A stretch of DNA of 8,040 nucleotides from Thermoplasmatota archaeon (GCA_030836605.1 JAUPMC010000125.1:1-8040), one strand, 5' to 3'; positions 1-6,144 are shown, counted from the first letter of the stretch. The notes: generated by a model not told the origin, from the letters alone. Numbers and translations: made by a program.

Positions 1-645
1 ATAGAGTCCGACAAGAAGCCCATGACCATCCTGAAACTCACGGCGTCCGGGCAGCACGCGTACGAGACCGACTACCTGTTGTCGATCGACTCGTCGGGCC
101 ACGTCAACGGCTACGCCCTCGAGTCGACCCTGGTCAAGCTCATAAAGGCGACCGAGACGAAGCTCAAGGGCTTCGATCACGACTTCACCAAGACCTACTA
201 CGAGGAGATATGCAACGCGGCCTGGCGCCAGGTCAAGGGCGCGGGGACGCCGGAGGAGTTCGCCTCGTCCCTCTCCGACAAGCACGAGTGGATGATGCTC
301 GACAACCGCTACGACTCCCGCATGCGGGACCATTTCATCCTGCTACCGTACGCTCATGTCCCGGTCAGGTACCCCGCGTATGGGAAGGCCATGTCGACGT
401 CGACCGCGTCCCCCAAGGACCTCGCGTCCAACTACGCCTCGAGCGTCAGGAACGCCAGCAACAACGTCGTATCGGACTTCAAGGACCTGGCGTACAAGGT
501 CTCGGGCAAGACCAACCCGGCCCCCGTCGGGTCCGGCTCCTCCGCGAGGGGCTCGTACCTCAAGGGCGGGGGAGGCTTCAGAGGCGGGGGAGGGTGCGCG
601 TGCGCTTGTGCCTGCGCGTGCGCCTGCGCGGGAGGTGGCAGATGA
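1..645 (+). CDS. Putative RiPP-type precursor with C-terminal (Cys-Ala)6 tail (5'-partial)
   Basis: The reading frame is open from the first base of the window, and the first ATG (position 22) has no convincing ribosome binding site, so the true start is probably upstream and the gene is 5'-partial. At least 214 residues are visible. The body is soluble-looking and rich in charged and aromatic residues (for example DHFILLPYAHVPVRYPAYGK, around codons 110-129). I do not recognise its family. A Ser/Asn-rich linker follows, then GGGGFRGGGG, six consecutive Cys-Ala pairs and GGGR. The only other cysteine visible is in the body (EEICNAAW). The stop overlaps the start of a radical SAM/SPASM gene with an RRE-like N-terminus. 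That adjacency suggests the tail is a substrate modified by the enzyme, as in other peptide/radical SAM pairs. The product and its role are unknown. A metal-binding or structural tail is an alternative. Confidence 0.75.
   Translation: MESDKKPMTILKLTASGQHAYETDYLLSIDSSGHVNGYALESTLVKLIKATETKLKGFDHDFTKTYYEEICNAAWRQVKGAGTPEEFASSLSDKHEWMMLDNRYDSRMRDHFILLPYAHVPVRYPAYGKAMSTSTASPKDLASNYASSVRNASNNVVSDFKDLAYKVSGKTNPAPVGSGSSARGSYLKGGGGFRGGGGCACACACACACAGGGR
595..630 (+). repeat. Six tandem Cys-Ala dipeptide codons
   Basis: The repeat unit is a Cys codon followed by an Ala codon, six times, flanked by Gly codons on both sides. The copies differ only at third codon positions: Ala is GCG, GCT, GCC, GCG, GCC, GCG, and one Cys codon is TGT where the rest are TGC. 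This pattern fits selection on the amino acid repeat better than a fresh microsatellite expansion. It is the presumed core region for the adjacent radical SAM enzyme. Confidence 0.9.
631..637 (+). promoter_or_regulatory. Shine-Dalgarno for the radical SAM gene, inside the precursor's last codons
   Basis: GGAGGTG matches the anti-Shine-Dalgarno of archaeal 16S rRNA over seven bases and ends four bases before the ATG at 642. It is formed by the Gly-Gly-Gly codons that close the precursor. Together with the ATGA stop/start overlap it supports translational coupling and fixes the start of the maturase at 642, not at the far upstream ATG of the same frame. Confidence 0.75.
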
Positions 646-1994
646 GGCAGTTCAAGCTCCTCGCGCCGTCCCCCGAGTCCCTCGGGCTCAGGCCGGGCGT
701 GCACAAGTACGACGGCTCGGGCGATCTCGCCCATCACAGGTTCCACATCAGGGTCGACTCGGACAGGAAGGGCGTGCTCCTGGTGGACGCGTCGAAGCTC
801 GTGTTCATGAACGGGACCGCCCTCGACTACGTGAGATGCGTGCTCGAGGGCAAGGACGCCGACGGGGCCTACAGGTACATGAGGCGGAGGTACAAGCACC
901 TCAAGAGGAAGGATGCCAGGGAGGACTACGCCGCCACGAGGGACCGCCTGGTGAGGTTCGTCCACGGCGAGGAGACGGTCATGGACGTCATGGGCCCCAA
1001 TGCGCCGACGGTCGGTTCCGACGCGATGCCGTCCCCGTACAGGATGGACCTCGCGCTCACATACAGGTGCCAGAACGACTGCGGGCACTGCTACAACGCG
1101 ACGAAGGAGAAGCCGGAGCTGTCGGTCCGGGAGTGGTCGGCCGTCATCGACAAGCTCTGGGACGCGGGGATACCGCACATAGTGTTCACGGGGGGCGAGC
1201 CGACCCTGTACGAGGGCCTCGAGGAGCTCGTCGCGCGGTCGGAGCACCACGGGCAGATCACAGGGCTCGTCACGAACGGCCGCGGCCTCGGCAGGCCGGG
1301 CTACCTGAGCTCGCTCGTGGCGAAGGGCCTGGACCACGTGCAGGTCACGGTCCTCTCGCACGACCCTGAGACCCACGACAGGCTGGCCGGGGCCAAGGGC
1401 GCGTGGCAGGAGACGGTCGCCGGGCTCAAGGCCGCGGTGGCAGAGGACCTGTACGTGAGCACCAACACGACCATCATGAGGTCCAACTACGACCAGGTCG
1501 AGGACACCATGAGGTTCGTGGCAGGGCTGGGCGTCAGGAACATCGCGTTCAACGGCATCATACGCTCCGGGAAGGGCGTGCAGGCGGAAGGGATCACGTA
1601 TCCCGAGCTGGCTTCGCTCCTGGAGAAGCTGAAGGATATCGCCTCCGAGACCGGGACCAGGCTCATATGGTACTCGCCGACGCCATACTGCGAGCTCAAC
1701 CCTGTGAACCTCGGGCTGGGGATGAAGCAGTGCACCGCGTGCTCCCTTAACATGGCGGTCGAGCCCGACGGGACCGTGCTCCCGTGCCAGAGCTACTACG
1801 AGCCCCTGGGGAACATGCTCAAGGACGACTGGAAGGCCATCTGGGGCCACCCGCTCTGCGGGCGGATAAGGACGCGCGGGTACGTGGACGATCGGTGCGG
1901 GAAGTGCGAGATGCTCCAGCTCTGCGGCGGGGGCTGTCCCCTGTCCGCGCGGCACGGTGACTACGTGTGCCTGGACAGGCACTCATCGATGTGA
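642..1994 (+). CDS. Radical SAM/SPASM peptide maturase with N-terminal RRE-like region
   Basis: The 450-residue protein probably modifies the Cys-Ala-tailed protein encoded just upstream. Residues about 35-110 (VLLVDASKLVFMNGTALDYV, then a basic helical stretch) resemble the PqqD-like RiPP recognition element that binds leader sequences. The radical SAM core has C143-X3-C147-X2-C150 for the 4Fe-4S cluster, with Tyr before the first and after the last Cys, and a GGEP motif at 184-187. The C-terminal SPASM domain fits the canonical pattern: C367-X9-G-X4-C382, then C419-X2-C422-X5-C428-X3-C432 and a last C443, plus extra cysteines at 350, 364 and 406. Enzymes of this build commonly install thioether or C-C crosslinks, or oxidise peptide residues. 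The exact chemistry here cannot be read from sequence. The start overlaps the upstream stop (ATGA) and has a strong RBS. The 3' end overlaps the convergent methyltransferase gene by 12 bases. Family assignment is firm; the substrate is inferred. Confidence 0.93.
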   Translation: MRQFKLLAPSPESLGLRPGVHKYDGSGDLAHHRFHIRVDSDRKGVLLVDASKLVFMNGTALDYVRCVLEGKDADGAYRYMRRRYKHLKRKDAREDYAATRDRLVRFVHGEETVMDVMGPNAPTVGSDAMPSPYRMDLALTYRCQNDCGHCYNATKEKPELSVREWSAVIDKLWDAGIPHIVFTGGEPTLYEGLEELVARSEHHGQITGLVTNGRGLGRPGYLSSLVAKGLDHVQVTVLSHDPETHDRLAGAKGAWQETVAGLKAAVAEDLYVSTNTTIMRSNYDQVEDTMRFVAGLGVRNIAFNGIIRSGKGVQAEGITYPELASLLEKLKDIASETGTRLIWYSPTPYCELNPVNLGLGMKQCTACSLNMAVEPDGTVLPCQSYYEPLGNMLKDDWKAIWGHPLCGRIRTRGYVDDRCGKCEMLQLCGGGCPLSARHGDYVCLDRHSSM

Positions 1995-2744
1995 GCCGCT
2001 CTTCCTCGCGAACGCGTGGAACACGGGGTTGTAGGTGAACAGCGTGCCGTCCCTCAGCGCGCGTTCCCAGACCGGCCTCAGCTCGGAGAGCTTCGCCCTG
2101 TCCTCATCGTCCCGGGCCGTCAGCTCGAGGTATCTCCACTCCCCGTCGGCCTCCTCCCTGAGCTCGTCGATGCCCCACACGCCCTGGTGGACCCCAGTCT
2201 CGGCCTCGAGCCCGCACGCGTCGAAGACGGCTCTCAGTTTCCTGCCCATGAGAGGGTCGCCGCCCTCGGCCCTGACGCCCTCCTCGGCTATCGCGGCGAG
2301 GGGCGAGAGCTCCGTTGGGAAGTCTATCCTGGCGCCCAAGTCGGGCTCCGCGAGACACACGACCCAGCCGCGCGAGAGCCTCGCCATCTCGGAGACCACC
2401 TTGACGGGGTCCTTGACCCAGAGCAAAAGGAACGAGCAGTAGACGACGTCGAACGAGCCGTCATCGAACGGGAGGGAGTGCGCGTCCGCCTCCGTGGCCC
2501 TCAGGCCCCTGCGGCGGCACTCGGCGGCCGCCTCAGGGTCGATGTCCACTCCCTGGACGTCGAGCAGGGGCGCGAGCGCTTCCATCACGAACCCCGGGCC
2601 GCACCCCACGTCGAGCGCCGTCGGCCGCCCGGGCCCGGTCCAGGCCTTGAGCACGTGCCTCTGGAGCAGCCATGTCCACGACTCCCTGAGCCAGAGCGAC
2701 TGCCTCGAGAGCTGCCTATCCATCTCCCTCGCGGTCCAGGCCAT
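1983..2744 (-). CDS. Class I SAM-dependent methyltransferase (Methyltransf_11-like)
   Basis: Counted from the ATG at 2744 the protein has 253 residues. It shows a Rossmann methyltransferase core: motif I LDVGCGPGF at residues 44-52, an acidic post-I motif VDIDP at 66-70, ADAHSLPFDDGSFDVVYCSF at 86-105, and a following motif KDPVKVVSEMARL. The substrate cannot be told; related enzymes methylate small molecules, quinones, lipids or proteins. The frame stays open to 2840, but the start at 2744 is preferred because a TATA-like box lies about 26 bases upstream, as expected for a leaderless archaeal mRNA, and because the extra N-terminal residues look non-conserved. The gene converges on the radical SAM gene, with stops overlapping by 12 bases. 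A tailoring role in the peptide system is possible but only suggested by position. Confidence 0.88.
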   Translation of the reverse strand: MAWTAREMDRQLSRQSLWLRESWTWLLQRHVLKAWTGPGRPTALDVGCGPGFVMEALAPLLDVQGVDIDPEAAAECRRRGLRATEADAHSLPFDDGSFDVVYCSFLLLWVKDPVKVVSEMARLSRGWVVCLAEPDLGARIDFPTELSPLAAIAEEGVRAEGGDPLMGRKLRAVFDACGLEAETGVHQGVWGIDELREEADGEWRYLELTARDDEDRAKLSELRPVWERALRDGTLFTYNPVFHAFARKSGSHR

Positions 2745-2766
2745 CGGGCCGGGATGCGCACGAAGG

Positions 2767-2783
2767 TGAATAACACTTTCCGG
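2767..2783 (-). promoter_or_regulatory. Probable TATA/BRE promoter of the methyltransferase gene
   Basis: Read on the minus strand, CCGGAAAGTGTTATTCA contains a purine-rich BRE-like part (GGAAA) and an A/T-rich TTATTCA box. The box centre lies about 26 bases before the ATG at 2744, the spacing of a leaderless archaeal transcript. It is an AT-rich island in otherwise GC-rich DNA. Confidence 0.5.
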
Positions 2784-2850
2784 GGATTGCGGTCTCGCGT
2801 CGGACCCTGTACGCTTCCCGTCCTGGTGGCTGGGCCGCACGCCCCGTCGC

Positions 2851-5103
2851 TCAGTCCTTGGCCGGGCCTCTCGGCCGGTTCCAGTGCCGGGACGCGACTA
2901 CGACGGCCGCGATCGCAGCGGCAGCGGCTCCCGCGTCGATGAGCAGGAATGTGACAGGGTCCATCCCCCAGTCAGGGTCATTGTCATCATCCACGGGGAG
3001 GTCAGCGGTGGCGGACACCGCGAGGCTGGAGATGACCCCCTCGAGCATCGGGTCGAGGTCGAAATAGTCTGCGACGTCCACTGTCATGATGATGAGCCAG
3101 TACTCCCCTGAGGATGTGTTCGCGATGACCGCGAACTTCTGCGCGAGGGGCTCGTCCTCCCATCTGACGGTGAACACGACCGACTCGAACCCGGGTGTCT
3201 CCCTGGCGCTCGGGCTGTCGACGATGTAGACGTCCACGCCCTCCGCCCTCATGCCGTCCACGAGATTGTCCGCGAACGAGTCGAGGTACAGAGGGTCCTC
3301 CTTGATGCTCAGGTCCACCCCGGACTGGAGCGTGATGACTGGCGCGGCCGACCCGTTGACCGGTCCGACCACTTGAGCGTCGAAGACCGTGTCGCCTACG
3401 GTGACGTTCTCGGTCAACTCCCAAGCCGCCGGGAGCGCCAAGGACACCCCGGACGAGAGGTTCTGCCGCGTGAGCCCATCATACGATGGGCTGGCCCTCG
3501 CGTCCATTATGCTGAACGCCCATATCAGGGGGAACTCGTAGCTGTATGTGTAGTTCCTGTCTGTCACACGCTCGAAGTACAGCTCCATGACGACCCAGTT
3601 CTCCCCGGGCAGCGTGTAGCTCCCGTTCGCGTCCCGGGTGCTGGCGGTCAAAACCTCGTCCTCGAGGCACCACTCGGGTCGGACTCCGTTCACGCTCATC
3701 TGGCAGTCCGTGAGGGTGTACTCGGGATAGCCCAGCTCGACCTCGACCGCGATGTTCTCAGGGATGTGGTCGACCACCTCGCCCTCCGCGGGCCACACCG
3801 ATAGGACCTGCAGAGCCGTGGCCACGTAGAACACCCAGCTCAGGGCGGTCTCTCCCCCGTCCCACGCGATGGACGCGTTGACCGTGTGCATCCCGCTCTC
3901 GTCCATGGGTGCCGATGGCGACCCCAACAGCGTGGACCCAAGAATGTACGACACCAGGGGCTCGCCGTCCAAGGTCATACCGTAGGACGTGATCTCTCGC
4001 GCGGGTATCCCGAAGTAGATGTACGCGCTCAAGTCGCCGGTCGAGCCGCTCTCGAGTGCGGAATAGGCCTGCGGCCATCCGGGCAACAGCCTCGGCGTCC
4101 CGAGGTCATAGAACTGGACCGGGTCCCCCAAGGCCACCACCGCCCCCACGCCCGGCGGCGCTGTCACCGCCGCGTACGTGTTCCTGTCGACGAGGTAAGC
4201 GTAATCGCAGAGCCTGACCGAGACGATCTCCCGGCCATCCGACACGTCGAATGCGTGCAGCTCGGCCGAGAATCCATAGGTCGTGTAGAACAGGGCGCCG
4301 AGGTCCAGTGACAGGGCCATGCCCGTCACACCTGGATACATGTTCATCACGCCCCAGCTCTCCAACGTCGATATGGCGACGATCTCGACGACGTTTGAAA
4401 CGCAACTAGCAAGGTAGATTGTGTCGTTCCCCCAGTCCACGGCCACATGCCGTGCGCCCTCGTACAGGCCGCCGCCGTCACTGTCCAGGAGCGTGAGCTT
4501 CTGCGAGTCGCACGCGAACAGGTAGACCGGGGTCGGGACGTAGTTCAACTGTACCATCAGGAGGGTGCTTTTGTCGGGGCTCATGTCGAGGACGCAGATG
4601 TCGTAACCCTCGAGCGTCTCGATCACATTCCCGGACACGTCGTCGACGACATTCAGCTCGCCCCCGTGGAAGTCTTCGTCGGGTACGCTCGTGACATATA
4701 GCCTGTCTGACAGCCCTATCCTGATGCTGAGGGGTTCGAAGGTCAGGTCGATCGTCCTGGAGACGCTTCTCGACTCGAGGTCGACGATTGCGATGCGCAT
4801 ATCGGTCGAAACGGCCACGTACAGGTACCTCCCGTCCTCGCTGACGTCGATGGACATGGGGCTGTAGCCGACCGAGACGTTCCACTCCTCCGCCCTGGTC
4901 GTGGCGTTCAGAACATGCACCTTGTCCCCGTCCGCGTCGCCGGAGTACACCAGCGGCCTGTCGCGGTCCGAGACGAGCTCCTGGTTGCCGTTCAGGGACA
5001 GCCCGTCGGGCGCGAGCACCGCCCCGGACTCCCCGACGCTCAGAAGAGATGCCGCGCAGGCGCACATCAGAATGGTGACAGTCAGTACGCTGAATAACCT
5101 CAT
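2851..5103 (-). CDS. Secreted, C-terminally anchored surface protein: beta-propeller, Ig-like and DcrB/PsbP-like domains
   Basis: The protein has 750 residues. Residues 1 to about 28 look like a Sec signal peptide (basic start, hydrophobic core with two Cys, small residues). Residues about 48-335 form repeated YVTN-like beta-propeller blades (e.g. SPMSIDVSEDGRYLYVAVST and the strand pattern IAIVDLESRSVSRTIDL). Residues about 370-535 look like beta-sandwich or Ig-like segments. Residues about 552-698 (SGVSLALPAAWELTE ... LEGVISSLAV) resemble the DcrB/PsbP/DUF1795 fold. An acidic DDDNDPDWGMD linker leads to a hydrophobic helix (about 717-737) and a basic tail (RHWNRPRGPAKD), giving a type I membrane topology with the domains outside. 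Ten N-X-S/T sequons are visible, consistent with a glycosylated archaeal surface protein. The ligand or binding partner is unknown. It lies upstream of the methyltransferase gene on the same strand, which has its own promoter. Confidence 0.85.
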   Translation of the reverse strand: MRLFSVLTVTILMCACAASLLSVGESGAVLAPDGLSLNGNQELVSDRDRPLVYSGDADGDKVHVLNATTRAEEWNVSVGYSPMSIDVSEDGRYLYVAVSTDMRIAIVDLESRSVSRTIDLTFEPLSIRIGLSDRLYVTSVPDEDFHGGELNVVDDVSGNVIETLEGYDICVLDMSPDKSTLLMVQLNYVPTPVYLFACDSQKLTLLDSDGGGLYEGARHVAVDWGNDTIYLASCVSNVVEIVAISTLESWGVMNMYPGVTGMALSLDLGALFYTTYGFSAELHAFDVSDGREIVSVRLCDYAYLVDRNTYAAVTAPPGVGAVVALGDPVQFYDLGTPRLLPGWPQAYSALESGSTGDLSAYIYFGIPAREITSYGMTLDGEPLVSYILGSTLLGSPSAPMDESGMHTVNASIAWDGGETALSWVFYVATALQVLSVWPAEGEVVDHIPENIAVEVELGYPEYTLTDCQMSVNGVRPEWCLEDEVLTASTRDANGSYTLPGENWVVMELYFERVTDRNYTYSYEFPLIWAFSIMDARASPSYDGLTRQNLSSGVSLALPAAWELTENVTVGDTVFDAQVVGPVNGSAAPVITLQSGVDLSIKEDPLYLDSFADNLVDGMRAEGVDVYIVDSPSARETPGFESVVFTVRWEDEPLAQKFAVIANTSSGEYWLIIMTVDVADYFDLDPMLEGVISSLAVSATADLPVDDDNDPDWGMDPVTFLLIDAGAAAAAIAAVVVASRHWNRPRGPAKD

Positions 5104-5139
5104 CCGCTCGCCATTCCGCGTGGATTAGAGTGAGCGGGG

Positions 5140-5147
5140 TTATTAAT
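5140..5147 (-). promoter_or_regulatory. TATA box of the surface-protein gene
   Basis: ATTAATAA on the minus strand lies about 40 bases before the ATG at 5103. Transcription would start near 5117, giving a leader of about 14 bases. A four-codon ORF (ATGGCGAGCGGATGA) begins at 5114, very near that point, and its TGA overlaps the ATG of the main gene. Confidence 0.55.
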
Positions 5148-5166
5148 GTCTCGCCTAGGATTACCG

Positions 5167-5188
5167 CGGGATCCCGTCGGCCATGGCC
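5167..5188. repeat. Two adjacent 10-bp palindromes upstream of the surface-protein promoter
   Basis: CGGGATCCCG (5167-5176) and GGCCATGGCC (5179-5188) are both perfect palindromes separated by two bases. They lie 20-50 bases upstream of the TATA box of the surface-protein gene, where an activator could bind. GC-rich DNA yields some such palindromes by chance, so a regulatory role is only a possibility. Confidence 0.35.
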
Positions 5189-5189
5189 G

Positions 5190-5198
5190 CATATAAAC
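5190..5198. promoter_or_regulatory. TATA-like element readable on both strands
   Basis: The sequence reads CATATAAAC on the plus strand and GTTTATATG on the minus strand, an AT-rich island in the gap between the heliorhodopsin stop and the surface-protein gene. On the plus strand its centre is 26 bases before an ATG at 5220, which opens a 37-codon frame running antisense into the 3' end of the heliorhodopsin gene (stop at 5331-5333). Without further evidence this is only a candidate promoter. Confidence 0.3.
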
Positions 5199-5271
5199 AG
5201 GGGGGCGGTCGCCTAAGCGATGAACGGAGGCCCCGAAGGGATTTGCGGAAGGGGTTTGCCGCGTCCTCGGG

Positions 5272-6039
5272 TCAGAACCTGTAAGTGCCGCCGAACACGA
5301 GCCATGCGAGCGCGGACTTCGCCGTCAGGCTGAGGATGATGTACACCTTCTCGCCGTACAGGTAGTCCGCCCACCTGCCCTTCTTGCGATACTGCAGCAC
5401 CATGTTGATGGCGAACACGTTGAAGAAGGCCGCGAGGATGAAGAATATCGCGTACACGAATGTGGGCACCGCGTCCGAGTTCCTCAGGATAGCCCCGAAG
5501 AAGTAGATGCCGAGCACGAGCCACGGGACGAACCCGGCGACGCACCCGAACAAGTACGCCGTCCAGTCGGTCTTCCGCGTGGTCTGGTTGTGGAGCTCCA
5601 TCATCCACCCGAATAGGTTCATGGTCGCGTTCAGCGTGAATATCAATATCAGGCTCGAAAGCTCCGATATGCCCACGAGGAACGCAATCAGCACGATCAT
5701 GATGGACGAGCTGACCGAGTACTCCATCCACCTCGCGTAGTTCGCGCCCTTCTTCAGGTTCTCGACATACCACTTGTTGGCGAATGTCGAGAGCGAGAAG
5801 TGCGCGATCGCGGACACGAACAGGAACGAAGCGACCAGGGGCGCCAGAGGCACCGTCGCGATGACGTCCTTCACGGGGACGATCATCCCGTTCTCGTATC
5901 CCTGGAAGGTCGTCCATATCTCGGCCTCACCGGGCGTAGCGATCAACAGCATCAACGCACCCTGGAACAGGTGCAGGAACCCCATCACCATGTTGAAGTC
6001 CTTCAACTTCTTGAACTTGGTCTCCTCCGCAGTCGTCAC
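5272..6039 (-). CDS. Heliorhodopsin
   Basis: This is a seven-helix retinal protein of the heliorhodopsin family, whose members sit inverted in the membrane (N-terminus in the cytoplasm). Known members have slow photocycles and mostly do not pump ions; their role is unsettled. Taking the GTG at 6039 as start gives 255 residues. Helices fall near 16-35, 63-85, 103-124, 125-149, 157-185, 192-217 and 226-253. The retinal-binding lysine is in the seventh helix (SLTAKSALAW, K241), and the counterion glutamate is in RWMEYS (E106). H23, H80 and S237 also match, to my recollection, positions studied in the type protein 48C12. That numbering agreement supports the GTG, as do a GGGAGGG RBS seven bases upstream and a TATA box located downstream of the longer frame's GTG at 6093. 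No retinal synthesis gene is in the window. The neighbouring genes give no clear partner. Confidence 0.95.
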   Translation of the reverse strand: MTTAEETKFKKLKDFNMVMGFLHLFQGALMLLIATPGEAEIWTTFQGYENGMIVPVKDVIATVPLAPLVASFLFVSAIAHFSLSTFANKWYVENLKKGANYARWMEYSVSSSIMIVLIAFLVGISELSSLILIFTLNATMNLFGWMMELHNQTTRKTDWTAYLFGCVAGFVPWLVLGIYFFGAILRNSDAVPTFVYAIFFILAAFFNVFAINMVLQYRKKGRWADYLYGEKVYIILSLTAKSALAWLVFGGTYRF

Positions 6040-6046
6040 GAGCGAA

Positions 6047-6053
6047 CCCTCCC
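6047..6053 (-). promoter_or_regulatory. Shine-Dalgarno deciding the heliorhodopsin start
   Basis: On the minus strand GGGAGGG stands seven bases before the GTG at 6039. The longer frame starting at GTG 6093 has no comparable site and would begin upstream of the TATA box. Confidence 0.7.
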
Positions 6054-6065
6054 TAGTCCAACTAG
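6053..6065. promoter_or_regulatory. Inverted repeat CTAGT-CCA-ACTAG at the heliorhodopsin transcription start
   Basis: This inverted repeat has perfect 5-bp arms and a 3-base centre, between the TATA box and the RBS of the heliorhodopsin gene. The expected transcription start (about 26 bases from the TATA centre) falls near 6061, inside it. The position is that of a repressor operator, and the arms are unusually AT-rich for this DNA. The role is inferred. Confidence 0.4.
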
Positions 6066-6083
6066 TCGGATGAACGCCCGGGG

Positions 6084-6090
6084 TATAATT
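6084..6090 (-). promoter_or_regulatory. TATA box of the heliorhodopsin gene
   Basis: AATTATA on the minus strand predicts transcription from about 6061, giving a leader of roughly 20 bases that includes the GGGAGGG RBS. It separates heliorhodopsin expression from the upstream Kae1 gene. Confidence 0.65.
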
Positions 6091-6144
6091 CACATATGCC
6101 CCGAACAGGCACGGGGGAGCCCTAAACCCTCAATCCCTTCTGGC

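Noticed and set aside
595..630. Cys-Ala coding repeat as a CRISPR-like or non-coding tandem repeat
   Set aside because: The unit is only 6 bases with no spacers, is in frame with a coding sequence and varies only at third positions.
210..641. N-terminal extension of the radical SAM frame back to an ATG at 210
   Set aside because: The extension is low-complexity Arg/Gln/Gly-rich and overlaps the precursor gene; the ATG at 642 has a seven-base RBS match and an ATGA overlap.
432..1982. A 516-codon open frame on the minus strand across the radical SAM gene
   Set aside because: It is His/Pro/Arg/Val-rich with no recognisable motif and lies opposite a gene with complete radical SAM and SPASM motifs; long antisense frames are common in GC-rich DNA.
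2745..2840. Longer start of the methyltransferase at 2840
   Set aside because: A TATA-like box sits inside this extension at leaderless spacing from the ATG at 2744, and the extra residues look non-conserved.
2016..2942. A 308-codon plus-strand frame opposite the methyltransferase
   Set aside because: It is a Pro/Arg/Leu-rich shadow without motifs; the opposite strand has clear methyltransferase motifs.
5183..5283. A 33-codon plus-strand frame starting MAAYKQGGGRL
   Set aside because: No RBS or TATA at suitable spacing; it spans palindromes and the TATA-like element and runs into the heliorhodopsin 3' end.
6040..6093. Longer heliorhodopsin start at the GTG of 6093
   Set aside because: It lies upstream of the TATA box, has no RBS, and adds 18 residues that break the otherwise exact match to heliorhodopsin residue numbering.
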